Source: Luteibacter rhizovicinus DSM 16549
GTDB taxonomy: Bacteria > Pseudomonadota > Gammaproteobacteria > Xanthomonadales > Rhodanobacteraceae
Length of the DNA: 64,000 nucleotides
Direction: 5' to 3'
Assembly: GCF_001887595.1 (NCBI RefSeq)
Contig: NZ_CP017480.1
Span: 3,996,001-4,060,000 of the forward strand
Below are positions 17,493 to 27,278 of this stretch, piece after piece. Made by a program: the position numbers and the translations under genes. The first letter of the stretch is position 1; each line of letters starts with the position of its first letter. Below the pieces are notes generated by a model. The model ran no database searches. It was not told where the DNA came from and was given only the letters and a program-made list of their open reading frames with translations.

Positions 17493-17667
17493 GTGGTCCC
17501 CCTGTTTATGATCACTCTTTCACAAAAGGGCTAAGTCGTCTCTGCAATCCGTGCGAATTTTCGGCAAGATATTCAGCTACCCGGGCTTGCGCATTCACGA
17601 TGAGACCTTGGCTCCTCCGTAAAAGAGGATCAGCCTGCTCATAGCCGGTGTGTGCACGTTGTGCGTA

Positions 17668-17692
17668 CCTAAGCCCGAATTCGGGGCTTAGG
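17668..17692. repeat. inverted repeat, possible hairpin after lactonase-like gene
   Basis: CCTAAGCCC and GGGCTTAGG form 9-base arms around a 7-base loop, 32 bases past the stop of the lactonase-like gene on its strand. There is no T-run on either side, so intrinsic termination is uncertain. It marks the right boundary of the low-G+C island. Confidence 0.4.
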
Positions 17693-17724
17693 CGCTTATG
17701 CAACGCGTGTATATGGGCAAACGG

Positions 17725-18897
17725 TCAGAGCGCGATGCCCTGCATCCCTGAAGCGCCGGCAAACACGGGGGTCTGGCCGACCTGCAACAGGCGGCCATCG
17801 CCCAGGATCAGGAAGGTGTCGATGTTGCCACCCAGCGAGTTCCCTACATAGAGGAACAGGCCATCGGCCGACGCCTTGAGATCGGTCGGCGCGGCGCCGG
17901 CTTCCAGCTTGCCGACCACGCCACCATCGAGCAAGGTCAACGAGCCATCGTTACCGACGCGGTAACCACTGATGTTGCCCTTACCTGCGTTGGCCGTGAA
18001 CGCAAAGCGTCCCGATACCGTTAGCCAGCACGCGGCAGCCTGGCCATTGGCGATATCGCTGGAGATGGGTGTCAGTGCACCGTTACGCGCGACCGCGTAC
18101 GAACTCGCCGCTGAACCTGCCGCTTGCGACGTGACCAGGTGGCCGCGAGCGTCGAAGTCAAAGCCAAACGGTTGCGGATCGTTGGAAGGCGTGATCGCAG
18201 GATCCTTGCCGAGGCTGCCATTGCGACCCACGGCAAACAACTCGAACCAGCCCTTGGCGGAGGCGTCCTTGACGGATACGGCGAGCCAGGCGCCGTCCGG
18301 CGAGAACTGAAGCTGCGCCGGTGTCATGCCGACGTTTGGCTGGTTCCCTACAAGCGGCGCGTCGGTGCCGAGCAGGCGTGTTTCCGCGGGCAACGCGACA
18401 AGCTGGCCACTCGGAAGGATCTGAAACGCCGTCACGTTGGACGTACCCGCACTGTTGAGCACGTAAAGGCGATTGCCGCGCTGCGCCACGCTGACGGGGA
18501 ACGTCCCGCCGGTCGGCTGGATGTCGATCAGGCGAAGGCGACTGCCTTCGATCGCGAACACCGACACCTGGTTGGAGCCTGCGTTGGTGACAAACAGCAG
18601 CCGTCCGTCGTCGCTCTTGATGAGCGCATTCTGCGACCCGAGCGGATCCGGCGGCGGCGCCGTGGTGCCCACACCGACGCCCTTGCCCTGGGTTGAAACC
18701 ACAGCGAGCTTTTCCAGGCCGCCGAAGAAATTGCGACGCAGCACCGCAACGCTGTTGTTCTGGATGTCATTGGACATGACATAGACGTAAGGGGAATCGA
18801 ATCCGCGCAGGTTGAGCGAACGATCCTGGGCGTGGACGGCGCCAGTCGTCGCCAGTACGCCGGCGATACCAACGGCAAGTTTTTGCGAGATCTTCAT
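17725..18897 (-). CDS. exported lactonase-like beta-propeller protein
   Basis: This 390-residue protein has a signal peptide (MKISQKLAVGIAGVLATTGAVHA) and repeated blade motifs such as DGRLLFVTNAGSNQVSVF, GNRLYVLNSAGTSNVTAF, SGRFAFTANAGKGNISGY and DGLFLYVGNSLGGNIDTF. These match the seven-bladed propeller of 6-phosphogluconolactonase-like proteins. The signal peptide argues against a pentose-phosphate role; a periplasmic lactonase or a non-enzymatic propeller is possible. It is divergent from the PQQ sugar dehydrogenase, whose product would be an aldonolactone, so joint action on that lactone is a reasonable but untested idea. Confidence 0.82.
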   Translation of the reverse strand: MKISQKLAVGIAGVLATTGAVHAQDRSLNLRGFDSPYVYVMSNDIQNNSVAVLRRNFFGGLEKLAVVSTQGKGVGVGTTAPPPDPLGSQNALIKSDDGRLLFVTNAGSNQVSVFAIEGSRLRLIDIQPTGGTFPVSVAQRGNRLYVLNSAGTSNVTAFQILPSGQLVALPAETRLLGTDAPLVGNQPNVGMTPAQLQFSPDGAWLAVSVKDASAKGWFELFAVGRNGSLGKDPAITPSNDPQPFGFDFDARGHLVTSQAAGSAASSYAVARNGALTPISSDIANGQAAACWLTVSGRFAFTANAGKGNISGYRVGNDGSLTLLDGGVVGKLEAGAAPTDLKASADGLFLYVGNSLGGNIDTFLILGDGRLLQVGQTPVFAGASGMQGIAL

Positions 18898-19111
18898 GGG
18901 CAGTTCTCCGAAGGAGCCGGACGGCTCTAAGCTCCTTCGCTCGCTACGTCCTGCCGGTTACACGTCGCACGTCAAAAATGTGGCCTGGCTCACAGAGCGT
19001 GGTCATCATCGTTGGCCCGCAAGGCGATACGCCTTAAAGAAACCGTCACACCCAAACGGCGACCAGGACACTACTATCGTCCGGGTCACTCGGACGCAAG
19101 GAAACAGGCAC

Positions 19112-20332
19112 ATGGCGAAGCTGGCACACGGGTTATGGGTCGCAGCGCTGCTGGCAAGCGCCGCTCATGCGCAGACCAATGCAGGCGATCAGAAGCCCGA
19201 TCCCGACCTCCCCTTCAACGTCACCAAGGTCGCCAGCCTCGATCTGCCCTGGCGCATCGCCTTCCTGCCCGATGGCCGCATGCTGGTGACCGAGAAAGTC
19301 GGCCGCCTTCAGCTGGTGAGCCCGCAAGGCGCCAAGACCGAGATCAAGGGCGTGCCGGCCAGCTATTTCGAAGGTCAGAACGGCATGTTGGGCGTCTTCC
19401 TCTCGCCCCATTACGCCAAAGACCACAACGTGTACCTCACCTATGTCGCGCCCGGTGACTACGGCGGTGGCCTGGCCATGGGGCGAGGTCAACTCGTGCT
19501 CGATGGCAATCAGGCGCGACTGGATAACTTCCAGGTGCTGTGGCGCCAGATGCCCACGGGCAAGGGCGGCCAGGCCGGCGCCCAGATCGCATTTGCGCCG
19601 GACGGCAAGTCCCTCTTCCTGAGCGTGGGCGATCGCCAGCGCTTCACGCCTGCGCAGGATCCCAATCAGCCGGTGGGCAAGATCCTTCACCTGACGCTCG
19701 ATGGCAAACCTGCACCGGGCAATCCCTGGGCAGGCAAGGTCGGTACGCCCACCATTCCGCTGATCGACCCAGCGACCGATACGGAGGCGGCCAAGACGGC
19801 CCCGGTGGTCAGCACCTATACGTTCCCCGGTCCCAACCTCACGCCGAGCGAAACCTGGAGCGTCGGCCACCGCACGCCGTATGGCCTCGCTTTCGGTCCT
19901 GACGGTCGCCTGTGGGAGCTCGAGCACGGCCCGAAAGGCGGCGACGAGCTGAACCTGATCCAGCGCGGCAAGAACTACGGCTGGCCCCTGGTTTCGTATG
20001 GCATGAACTACAACGGCGTCCCCATCGCCTCCCCCGATACGCGGCCCGATCTCGTCAAGCCCGTGATCTATTGGGTGCCGGTGATCGCGCCGGGCAATCT
20101 CATGTTCTACAAGGGCAGCATGTTCCCGCAGTGGAATGGCAGCGCCTTGATCAGCGGACTCGTCACCATGGGCATCATTCGGGTGACTTTCGACGGCAAG
20201 GGCGGCGCTACCGACGTCCAGCGCTGGAGCCTCGGCAAACGCATCCGCGATATCGAAGAGGCGCCGGATGGCTCGCTGTGGGTGCTGGAAGATGCGCAGC
20301 CCGGTGGGTTGTACCGTCTGACGCCGAAGTAA
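19112..20332 (+). CDS. PQQ-dependent aldose sugar dehydrogenase, periplasmic
   Basis: The start at 19112 follows AAGGAAAC and opens a signal peptide (MAKLAHGLWVAALLASAAHA); the longer frame from 18812 runs antisense to the neighbour. The 406-residue product is a GdhB/soluble-aldose-dehydrogenase propeller: DLPWRIAFLPDGRMLVTEKVGRL at the start, GGQAGAQIAFAPDGKSLFLSVGDR, SVGHRTPYGLAFGPDGRLWELEHGPKGGDELN around the active-site histidine, and RIRDIEEAPDGSLWVLED at the end. It oxidises aldoses to lactones with PQQ in the periplasm. No PQQ biosynthesis genes are in the window. It is divergent from the lactonase-like gene. Confidence 0.9.
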   Translation: MAKLAHGLWVAALLASAAHAQTNAGDQKPDPDLPFNVTKVASLDLPWRIAFLPDGRMLVTEKVGRLQLVSPQGAKTEIKGVPASYFEGQNGMLGVFLSPHYAKDHNVYLTYVAPGDYGGGLAMGRGQLVLDGNQARLDNFQVLWRQMPTGKGGQAGAQIAFAPDGKSLFLSVGDRQRFTPAQDPNQPVGKILHLTLDGKPAPGNPWAGKVGTPTIPLIDPATDTEAAKTAPVVSTYTFPGPNLTPSETWSVGHRTPYGLAFGPDGRLWELEHGPKGGDELNLIQRGKNYGWPLVSYGMNYNGVPIASPDTRPDLVKPVIYWVPVIAPGNLMFYKGSMFPQWNGSALISGLVTMGIIRVTFDGKGGATDVQRWSLGKRIRDIEEAPDGSLWVLEDAQPGGLYRLTPK

Positions 20333-20357
20333 GCAGGACGACGGGGAGCTTGGGCCA

Positions 20358-23300
20358 TCACCAGTTCCAGCGAAGGCCCAACTTCCCGTCCCAGGCATCG
20401 AAGCTACGACCGAAACCACGCTGATACCCGAGGTTGGCGTAGATCGATGTCCCGGCGTTGAGTTGCCAGGTCGTACCGCCGTTGAGCTGCCACCAGGATC
20501 CGTGCATGTTTGCCTTGAATGGCACGTAGCCGTCGGCCGAGGAGAATTCAGTCACCGGCCTTCCCTTGAACTCGCGCCAGAGATTCAGGCGAAGCCATCC
20601 GGTGAACAAGCGACGTATGCCCTCCGCCGTCGGCTCGAGGGTCCAGGTATTGGCCCAACGAAAGCCAAGGCGGGCGGCCAGTGAATTCGCGTCGCGGTAA
20701 CGGATCGTCGCTGCGCCGTCCCGGCTTTCGCCATCGTTGATCGCCTGATAGATGACCTGTGCCTGCGGTTCGAAAACCTGTGTGTCCTTATGGAACGGGT
20801 AGCCGCCTTCCAGGGACGCTGCCCAGCCGAAGCCACGATGTTCGAGATCGAACGAGTCGAGGGAACGGGAGGTCGCCTTCATCCAGCTGCCTTGCCAGAC
20901 CGCATCGAGGTACTCGCCTTCATCCCAGTAGTGCGTCCAGTAGAGGCCTAGCGAGGGACCCTTTACTTCGTCGCGACCGGCCTTGGTGTCGTCGTAGTGC
21001 GTCACGTCGCTGGTAATGCGTCCGTATCCCATATAGAGCCCGGCGTGATCGCGCTGGGTCTTGTCGTGCTCTTCCGCGTAGACGTCAAGGCCGAGCTGGA
21101 TCGCGCGAATGTCGTAGTCGTAATGGGGACCGCCGCCGTAAATGCCGCGCCGGTCACCGTCGACATCACCGGACTCGCCGATCACGCGTACCCAGGAACC
21201 ATTGAACGTATCGTCCTTACGGAGATCGCCCCGATCGCGCAGCTGCTCTTCTTCGCCCACACGTTCGTGAAGATTACCCAGCGTGGCCCAGCCATAGCGC
21301 AGCGCTAAGGCAGGCAGCGCCGTGTAAAGCGAGACTTCGGCACGGTAATTCGGGACAGGTGTCGGCGCCGGTGCGGGCGGGACGGGTGACGGCGGCCCCG
21401 GAGGCGTCGGTGGCGTCGGTCCAGGAGGTGCTGGACACGGAGGTGAAGGCCCGCCAGGGCAATCGACGGTCGAACGCAGATACCACGCCTCGCCGTTGCT
21501 CCCGTCGTGGCTGCCCCGCACGAGGGAATACGTATACGGGCCTGCGGCGACCGTCCCTGCGAGAGTGAACGCGGCAGGCGCCGTCGTTCCGGCGTTGACG
21601 GCATCGACCACGAGGATGCCGTTGGCCCGCGTCAGCGCGCCTGCACCGCCGACATTGGTGATCGCCAGTCGGGACTGTCCCGTGGCCGAGCCGCCATCGA
21701 TCACGAGTTTGTCCGAAGGTGCGCCGTCGCCTGCGACGACCGTGTTCAGCCCGAGAAGGCTTTGCCCCTCGCCCACGTAATTGACGACCGTGAGCGTCTT
21801 GAATACGCCATTGACGGGGGCGGAGAAAATGATCCGACTCGGATCGTTCACCAGGTTCGTGAGGTTCGAATCGCCCGTGAGATTCCATAGCGTGTTATCG
21901 CGCAGCGTGACATTGGAAACGCTACCGGCTTCCGTCAGCGCCGCTCCCGTCAGCGTGGCGCCGCTTGCCTGCACGTTAGCCAGACCGGGTGTAGCGACAG
22001 GCGCCCCTACGTTCGGAAAGGACACCGGGGGTAATGGCGCACCGGGATCATCCAGATCGAACGACGGCATGGTCAGTGGTGGCTCGGACGCACTCGAACT
22101 CAGCAACGGGAAGTCCGCGATCGTGCCGACATGCAGCCACAATCCGCTCCCCGATACGCTCGTACCGGTGAGGGAGACATCGGCGGGCCCGGCGATGCCG
22201 ATCGTCGCACCGCTGACATTGGTCAGCGTGCTGTCGGTGAACGTTGCCGTGGAGAGGCCTGTCGCGTCGCCCACGGCGAACAAGGCCGACGATAGAGAGC
22301 CCGTTGGCCTTACGGTCGCCCTGGTCCCGGCAATGCGTCCACCGAGCTCCGCGACCGCACCATGGGATTGCATCCCCACGGGAGCGAGGACGGTGTCGGT
22401 GAGCGTGACCGAACTGGGATGGCTACGGGCCAGCGCGCCGTGCGCAGCCAGTCCCTCGGTGGCTACGGTCGTGTGATCGGCGACAACGGTACCTGCGGAA
22501 AGCGCCCGGAGGCCGACCGCATCGTCGCCATGCGTCGTCATCGACGTACCAGACAGCGTCACGGTGGCCGGCGCGTCGAGAAAATGCTGTTGCGCCTGGG
22601 CGCCGTAAGCCCGCACACCCGAGGTCTCGATGGTGAGTTGCGTGCCGGTCATCGCGGCGACGAACTGGCTCCCGGCCTGCTCGACCGTGGCATAGAGGCC
22701 GAGCGCATTGTCGCCGCGCGTCTCGATGTGATTGCCGGTGAGGAACATGCTGCCACCATCGTCGGAAACGCCTCCCATGCCCCCGTTACCCGTCGTCAGG
22801 ATCGTCGTACCGTTGCTGGTCAGGCTGCCGCCGGGATTTCGCGCCGTCAGTGCGTGCGGATAACTCCCTACGCGCGAACCCGTGCCGGCGTTTCCCGTGG
22901 TCGTCACCGAGCCTCCCGTCAGCGTGATCGTTCCACCGAGATCCGCGAGGACGCCCATGGCGTTCTCATTGCCCGTGGTCAGTACGGCAACGCCCGACGC
23001 CATGACCGTCGACGTGCCGACCACGATGCCAGAGGCATTCACCCCCTGCGTCGAGATCGAACCGTTCGTCAGGTTTGCTGTTGCGCCTGCCAGTGTGCGA
23101 AGCCCGTAAGCCGTGGCGTTCGTCGCTGAGATCGTCGTATCCAACAGGGTGAGGCTGGAGCCACTCCCGCCCACTTCGACCGCCATCGCCGAGAGCTGGT
23201 CCGCAAGCACATTGCCGCGGGCGACGTCGACCACGGCGCCGTCGAACACTGCGATGCCGCGCGATCGTGTCCCGCTGACCGTCATCGTCGCATCGGACAG

Positions 23301-24236
23301 ATGAGCCACCGCACCGGTCCCGCGTGCATCGAGGCCGTTGTTGCGCGAGGCATTGGTCGTCACCGTGCCGCCCGGACCGTCGAAAGTCAGCGTGCTGCCG
23401 CTTCTCACCAACAGGCCTGCGGCAGGGTTCGTATCCGTCGCACCTGCCCCATTCGCAAAGACCACGCTGCTGGTCAGTTCGATGTTGCCACCGCCTTCGG
23501 CCAGTGCACCGTCGCTCCGCAGACCCGAGGTCGTGATCTGGACACCCGAGCCTTTGATCAAACTACCCTGCCCTGTGGATTGCAGACCGTGACTGCCCAG
23601 CGGCGCATTGAGTACGGTCTGGCCTGATGCCTGGACCAACGTACCGCCGCTCAAGGTCACCTGTCCGCCGGCTTGTGCAAGAACGCCGGACGAATTGGTC
23701 GAGGTGGTTGTAATGCTGCCACCCGCGAACGTGATGACGCCGCCGTTGATGGCATTCAATCCCATGTTGCCGCCCACGGCGCCGGCGCCGCGTGTCGTCA
23801 CCGTCGTCGACTGCAACGCCACGCGACCGCCATCGGCCAGGACGCCGATATTGCCTGCCGAGTTGCCCGTGGCAGGGCCCACGAGGATGGATGCACTGGT
23901 TCCGGTGATTTCGCTTCCTGTGCCTAAGGCGTAAAGGCCAACCTGGCCCGCTGCGTTGGCACCTGTGCCTGTCGTCGTGAGCGAGCCTCCATTGAAACTG
24001 ATCGCCCCGCCGGCCTCGGCGCGAAGGCCTCTCGCGTTGAGCACGGCGCCAAGCTGCACCATGACGTTGTCAGCGGTGATGCGGCCACCCGCATTCAAGG
24101 CATAGAGGGCATTTTGCGTCGGGGTAACCAGTGTGACGGTCGATCCCGATGTCACCGTGCACGCCGTGCCGTTAACCGAGACGGGACCAGGAGCACAGGT
24201 TTGCCCGCGTGCGACATTCGCGAGGTGGCCCAGCAC
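20358..24236 (-). CDS. autotransporter (type V secretion) with repetitive passenger
   Basis: The protein has about 1,300 residues. The passenger is a long Gly/Ser/Thr-rich run of beta-helix-like repeats, with many units of the form T-T-x-G-x-x-A-x-G and ITLTGGSVTTTG. A proline-rich linker precedes the barrel (PAPPGPTPPTPPGPPSPVP), then an autotransporter barrel of about 290 residues ends in GKLGLRWNW. The coordinates use the GTG at 24236, but that truncates the signal peptide. The in-frame sequence upstream reads GRQTRCHLWVAILVLGHLAN and an AAGGAG lies eight bases before a CTG at 24278, so CTG is the likelier start. It is probably a surface adhesin or biofilm protein. Confidence 0.85.
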   Translation of the reverse strand: MLGHLANVARGQTCAPGPVSVNGTACTVTSGSTVTLVTPTQNALYALNAGGRITADNVMVQLGAVLNARGLRAEAGGAISFNGGSLTTTGTGANAAGQVGLYALGTGSEITGTSASILVGPATGNSAGNIGVLADGGRVALQSTTVTTRGAGAVGGNMGLNAINGGVITFAGGSITTTSTNSSGVLAQAGGQVTLSGGTLVQASGQTVLNAPLGSHGLQSTGQGSLIKGSGVQITTSGLRSDGALAEGGGNIELTSSVVFANGAGATDTNPAAGLLVRSGSTLTFDGPGGTVTTNASRNNGLDARGTGAVAHLSDATMTVSGTRSRGIAVFDGAVVDVARGNVLADQLSAMAVEVGGSGSSLTLLDTTISATNATAYGLRTLAGATANLTNGSISTQGVNASGIVVGTSTVMASGVAVLTTGNENAMGVLADLGGTITLTGGSVTTTGNAGTGSRVGSYPHALTARNPGGSLTSNGTTILTTGNGGMGGVSDDGGSMFLTGNHIETRGDNALGLYATVEQAGSQFVAAMTGTQLTIETSGVRAYGAQAQQHFLDAPATVTLSGTSMTTHGDDAVGLRALSAGTVVADHTTVATEGLAAHGALARSHPSSVTLTDTVLAPVGMQSHGAVAELGGRIAGTRATVRPTGSLSSALFAVGDATGLSTATFTDSTLTNVSGATIGIAGPADVSLTGTSVSGSGLWLHVGTIADFPLLSSSASEPPLTMPSFDLDDPGAPLPPVSFPNVGAPVATPGLANVQASGATLTGAALTEAGSVSNVTLRDNTLWNLTGDSNLTNLVNDPSRIIFSAPVNGVFKTLTVVNYVGEGQSLLGLNTVVAGDGAPSDKLVIDGGSATGQSRLAITNVGGAGALTRANGILVVDAVNAGTTAPAAFTLAGTVAAGPYTYSLVRGSHDGSNGEAWYLRSTVDCPGGPSPPCPAPPGPTPPTPPGPPSPVPPAPAPTPVPNYRAEVSLYTALPALALRYGWATLGNLHERVGEEEQLRDRGDLRKDDTFNGSWVRVIGESGDVDGDRRGIYGGGPHYDYDIRAIQLGLDVYAEEHDKTQRDHAGLYMGYGRITSDVTHYDDTKAGRDEVKGPSLGLYWTHYWDEGEYLDAVWQGSWMKATSRSLDSFDLEHRGFGWAASLEGGYPFHKDTQVFEPQAQVIYQAINDGESRDGAATIRYRDANSLAARLGFRWANTWTLEPTAEGIRRLFTGWLRLNLWREFKGRPVTEFSSADGYVPFKANMHGSWWQLNGGTTWQLNAGTSIYANLGYQRGFGRSFDAWDGKLGLRWNW

Positions 24237-24500
24237 CAGAATGGCGACCCATAAGTGGCAACGTGTCTGCCGGCCCAGGACGACATCTCCTTACGCGATC
24301 GATGTACGCATTAGACAACCCGTGCACGCGCGCAGACACCGAATAAACACGCAAGGCAAAAGACGTACTTTTACCGGCAGATATTCGGCCAGCTTCTCCA
24401 TCAGCCCGATCCTCGCATTGCGTGCCGCGACGCAACATGGCAAGGTAGTAGCCCTCACATTCGTCTGTGCCTGTGTGCGCACGCGGCACAGGAAAATCCC

Positions 24501-25957
24501 ATGTCCCCTTCCACCCTCTCCGTCCGCCAGAACCTCCTGGCGGGCTGACTACCGCCTTCGCGCTGGTCCCTGAAGCCATGGCTTTCGCCCTGGTCGCGCA
24601 TCTCAACCCCCTGATGGGTCTCTACGGCGCAGCGATCATCGCGGCGCTGACGGCTGCCTTTGGCGGCCGTCCAGGCATGATTTCCGGCGCGGCCGGCTCG
24701 ATGGCGGTAGTGATCGTGGCCCTGGTGGTACAGCACGGCGCCGAGTATTTCCTGCTCACCGTGCTGCTCAGTGGCCTGATCCAGTTCCTCTTCGGCGTGC
24801 TACGGCTGGGAAAGCTGGTGCCGATGATTCCGCATCCGGTGATGCTGGGCTTCGTGAATGGTCTGGCGATCGTGATCGCCAGTTCGCAGCTGGAACATCT
24901 GCACGCGCCGGGCGGCGGTTGGCTCGCCGGCAACGCGCTCTATCTGATGCTCGGCCTGGCACTCGTAGCGATGCTGGTGGTCTACGTGCTGCCCCGGCTT
25001 ACCCGCGTCGTGCCCTCGGCGTTGGCATCGATCGTCATCGTCAGCCTGATCGTGCAGCTGTTCGGCGTGCACACCCGCGCCGTCGGCGATATCGCTTCCA
25101 TCAAGGGCGGCCTGCCCTTCCTGCACTGGCCGCAGGTGCCGTGGACGCTGGATACGCTGAAAATCGTGTTTCCGTATGCGCTGGTGATGGCCATGGTCGG
25201 CCTGCTGGAAACCCTGCTTACGCTCAACCTGGTCGATGAAATCACCGCCACCGAAGGCCAGCCCAATCGCGAGTGCATGGCGCTGGGCGCTGCTAACGTC
25301 GTGTCAGGGCTATTCGGTGGCATGGGTGGCTGCGCCATGATCGGCCAGACCATGATCAACCTCACCTCAGGCGGGCGCACACGCCTGTCCGGCATCACGG
25401 CCGGCGTGCTGGTGATGTGTTTCGTGCTGTTCCTTTCGCCGTTGATCGAGCGTATTCCATTGGCCGCACTGCTCGGCGTCATGCTCGTAGTGGCGCAGAA
25501 GACCTTTGCCTGGGGAAGCGTGCCGTTGCTGCGCCGGCTGCCACTGACCGATGCCTTGACCATTGTCGCCGTCACGGTCATCACCGTCTTCGCCAATCTT
25601 GCTACTGCCGTTCTGTGTGGTGTTCTGATTTCCGCCATCGCCTTTTCCTGGAAGCACGCCGATCACCTCAGCGTGAATCGTGAGGATCTTCCCAACGGCG
25701 GTCGCCGCTATCGTCTGCAGGGCACGCTGTACTTCGCAGCCACGGCGCGACTGCAGGCGATGTTCGACGTAGATGCCGATCCGGCTCATGTCGAGCTGGA
25801 CTGCTCCGGGGCGCACCTGGACGATCATTCGGCCGTCGAGGCGATCGAAGCGCTGCGGCGCCGTTATGCGCAACAAGGCAAGCAATTGCAGGTCACGCAC
25901 TTGAATGATGCGTGCGAGGCCTTGCTCACTCGCGTCGGCGGCGCCGAGGCGCATTGA
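24501..25957 (+). CDS. SulP family anion transporter with STAS domain, N-terminal frameshift
   Basis: From about 24542 the frame encodes a SulP permease: GLTTAFALVPEAMAFALVAH, ten or more hydrophobic helices, NRECMALGAANVVSGLFGGMGG, and a C-terminal STAS domain (LQGTLYFAATARL then HVELDCSGAHLDDHSAVEAI). The natural start appears to be the ATG at 24501 after AGGAAAA, giving MSPSTLSVRQNLLAG, but that frame hits TGA at 24546-24548. One missing base near 24543-24545 would rejoin the two frames exactly. The in-frame start at 24467 has no family resemblance. It is either a sequencing slip or a recently broken gene. Likely substrates are sulfate, bicarbonate or dicarboxylates. Confidence 0.8.
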
Positions 25958-26071
25958 TGAAAAAGCTTCATGAGAGCAATCGTCGGCATCGTGTCTTCGG
26001 CATGACGGCCGCGGTTACAGTGTCCGGGTGATCATCCGGTCCTTTCCGGATGATGCATCCAGGAAACTCAA

Positions 26072-26713
26072 ATGAACGAAGCCATCGAAAGCCCTCTCAC
26101 GAAAGATCAGCGAGCCATCGTCGCCATCAGCGCGTCCACGGCGATCAGCGATCTCGACGCTCTCCGTAGCGCGCTGGACAACGGTCTTTCCCATGGACTG
26201 ACCATCAGCACCTGCCGTGAAGTGTTGGTGCAACTCTATGCATATGCCGGATTCCCCCGTAGCCTCAATGCGCTGGGCGAACTGATCAAGGTGCTGGAGA
26301 CCCGCAAAGCCGCGGGCCACGATGATGCCGAGGGCGACGCGCCAGGTCCGCCGCCTTCCGATTACGACGCACTCCGCGTAGGCACGGCGAATCAGACCAA
26401 ACTGATCGGCGCGCCTGCGAAAGGCGCCGTATTCGACTTCGCACCGGCCGCCGATCGATACGTCAAGGCACACGTGTTCGGCGATATCTTTTCCCGGGAC
26501 AACCTGGACTGGATCAGCAGGGAAATCGCGACGATCGGCGCGCTCGCCTCGCCGAAGGGACTCGAGGCCCAGTTGCTGGCGCATGTACGGATCAGCCGGA
26601 ACATAGGGATGACGCAGGCGCAGTTGGAGCAACTGCCGACCGTGCTCGAGGACCAGGGCTACTCTGACGCGAGCGAGCGGCTTCTGACGGCCATCGAAGC
26701 GACCAGGACCTGA
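26072..26713 (+). CDS. carboxymuconolactone decarboxylase family protein (two CMD repeats)
   Basis: This 213-residue protein contains two CMD units. The first has GLTISTCREVLVQLYAYAGFPRSLNAL (about 47-73); the second has REIATIGALASPKGLEAQLLAHVRISRNIGM (about 150-180). Both lack the CxxC of AhpD peroxidases, as in gamma-carboxymuconolactone decarboxylase relatives. It may be a decarboxylase or a non-redox binding protein; the substrate is unknown. It stands alone between the SulP gene and a convergent membrane protein, so context gives little help. Confidence 0.8.
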   Translation: MNEAIESPLTKDQRAIVAISASTAISDLDALRSALDNGLSHGLTISTCREVLVQLYAYAGFPRSLNALGELIKVLETRKAAGHDDAEGDAPGPPPSDYDALRVGTANQTKLIGAPAKGAVFDFAPAADRYVKAHVFGDIFSRDNLDWISREIATIGALASPKGLEAQLLAHVRISRNIGMTQAQLEQLPTVLEDQGYSDASERLLTAIEATRT

Positions 26714-26759
26714 TGCGAAGCAACGGGACACGTGCCGCCGAATAGGCAGAGTGACTGTT

Positions 26760-27263
26760 TCACGTCCTGAGCGAGCGAAATAGTGCGGACAGCCCGAGTG
26801 CCAGTGCCAACGCACCGCCTGCATACGGCATCCAGCCGAAACCGATCAAGCCCCACGTTGAGCTGCCAATCGGGAACAAGCGAGAATCTTGTCCGCGAAT
26901 GGCGGCAGGCAGGAGTACTCCGATGCCGCTCAGGAATAACCCGCCGAGAAAAAACTGGATTCGGGCCATCCCGCGGATTCGCTCCGCGTAGCTCGGCAGC
27001 GTCGGTGCCCAGAATGCAAGCATGAAGAACACAAAAAACATCGGGTAAAGAAGTATGCAGAACGAGAAGTAGACTTGCGCGATGTGCGGGAAACTCGACT
27101 CGGATGAAAGTCGCCCAGATACACCAAACAGGTCAACGACATTCAGGATAGAGGCGCGCGTGCTCTCGGATAGAGAGCCGTCGTCGATCAGGATTGAAAG
27201 GAGCGCAGCCACCACGTACGTGATGGCAATGGCTGCGATCAGCCACTTCTTGGTCTTAGGCAT
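26760..27263 (-). CDS. hypothetical inner-membrane protein
   Basis: The 167 residues contain four hydrophobic segments: about 7-25, 64-88, 104-125 and 138-160. The N-terminus is short and positively charged (MPKTKKW), and no catalytic motif is visible. It starts 15 bases after the SGNH hydrolase stop on the same strand and could be the last gene of that operon. I do not recognise the family. Confidence 0.65.
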   Translation of the reverse strand: MPKTKKWLIAAIAITYVVAALLSILIDDGSLSESTRASILNVVDLFGVSGRLSSESSFPHIAQVYFSFCILLYPMFFVFFMLAFWAPTLPSYAERIRGMARIQFFLGGLFLSGIGVLLPAAIRGQDSRLFPIGSSTWGLIGFGWMPYAGGALALALGLSALFRSLRT

Positions 27264-27278
27264 GAATCCGGTCCGGGA

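Noticed and set aside
17512..17703. 63-codon minus-strand frame upstream of the TIR gene
   Set aside because: Its ribosome site is not convincing and it overlaps the hairpin at 17668-17692; no recognisable sequence.
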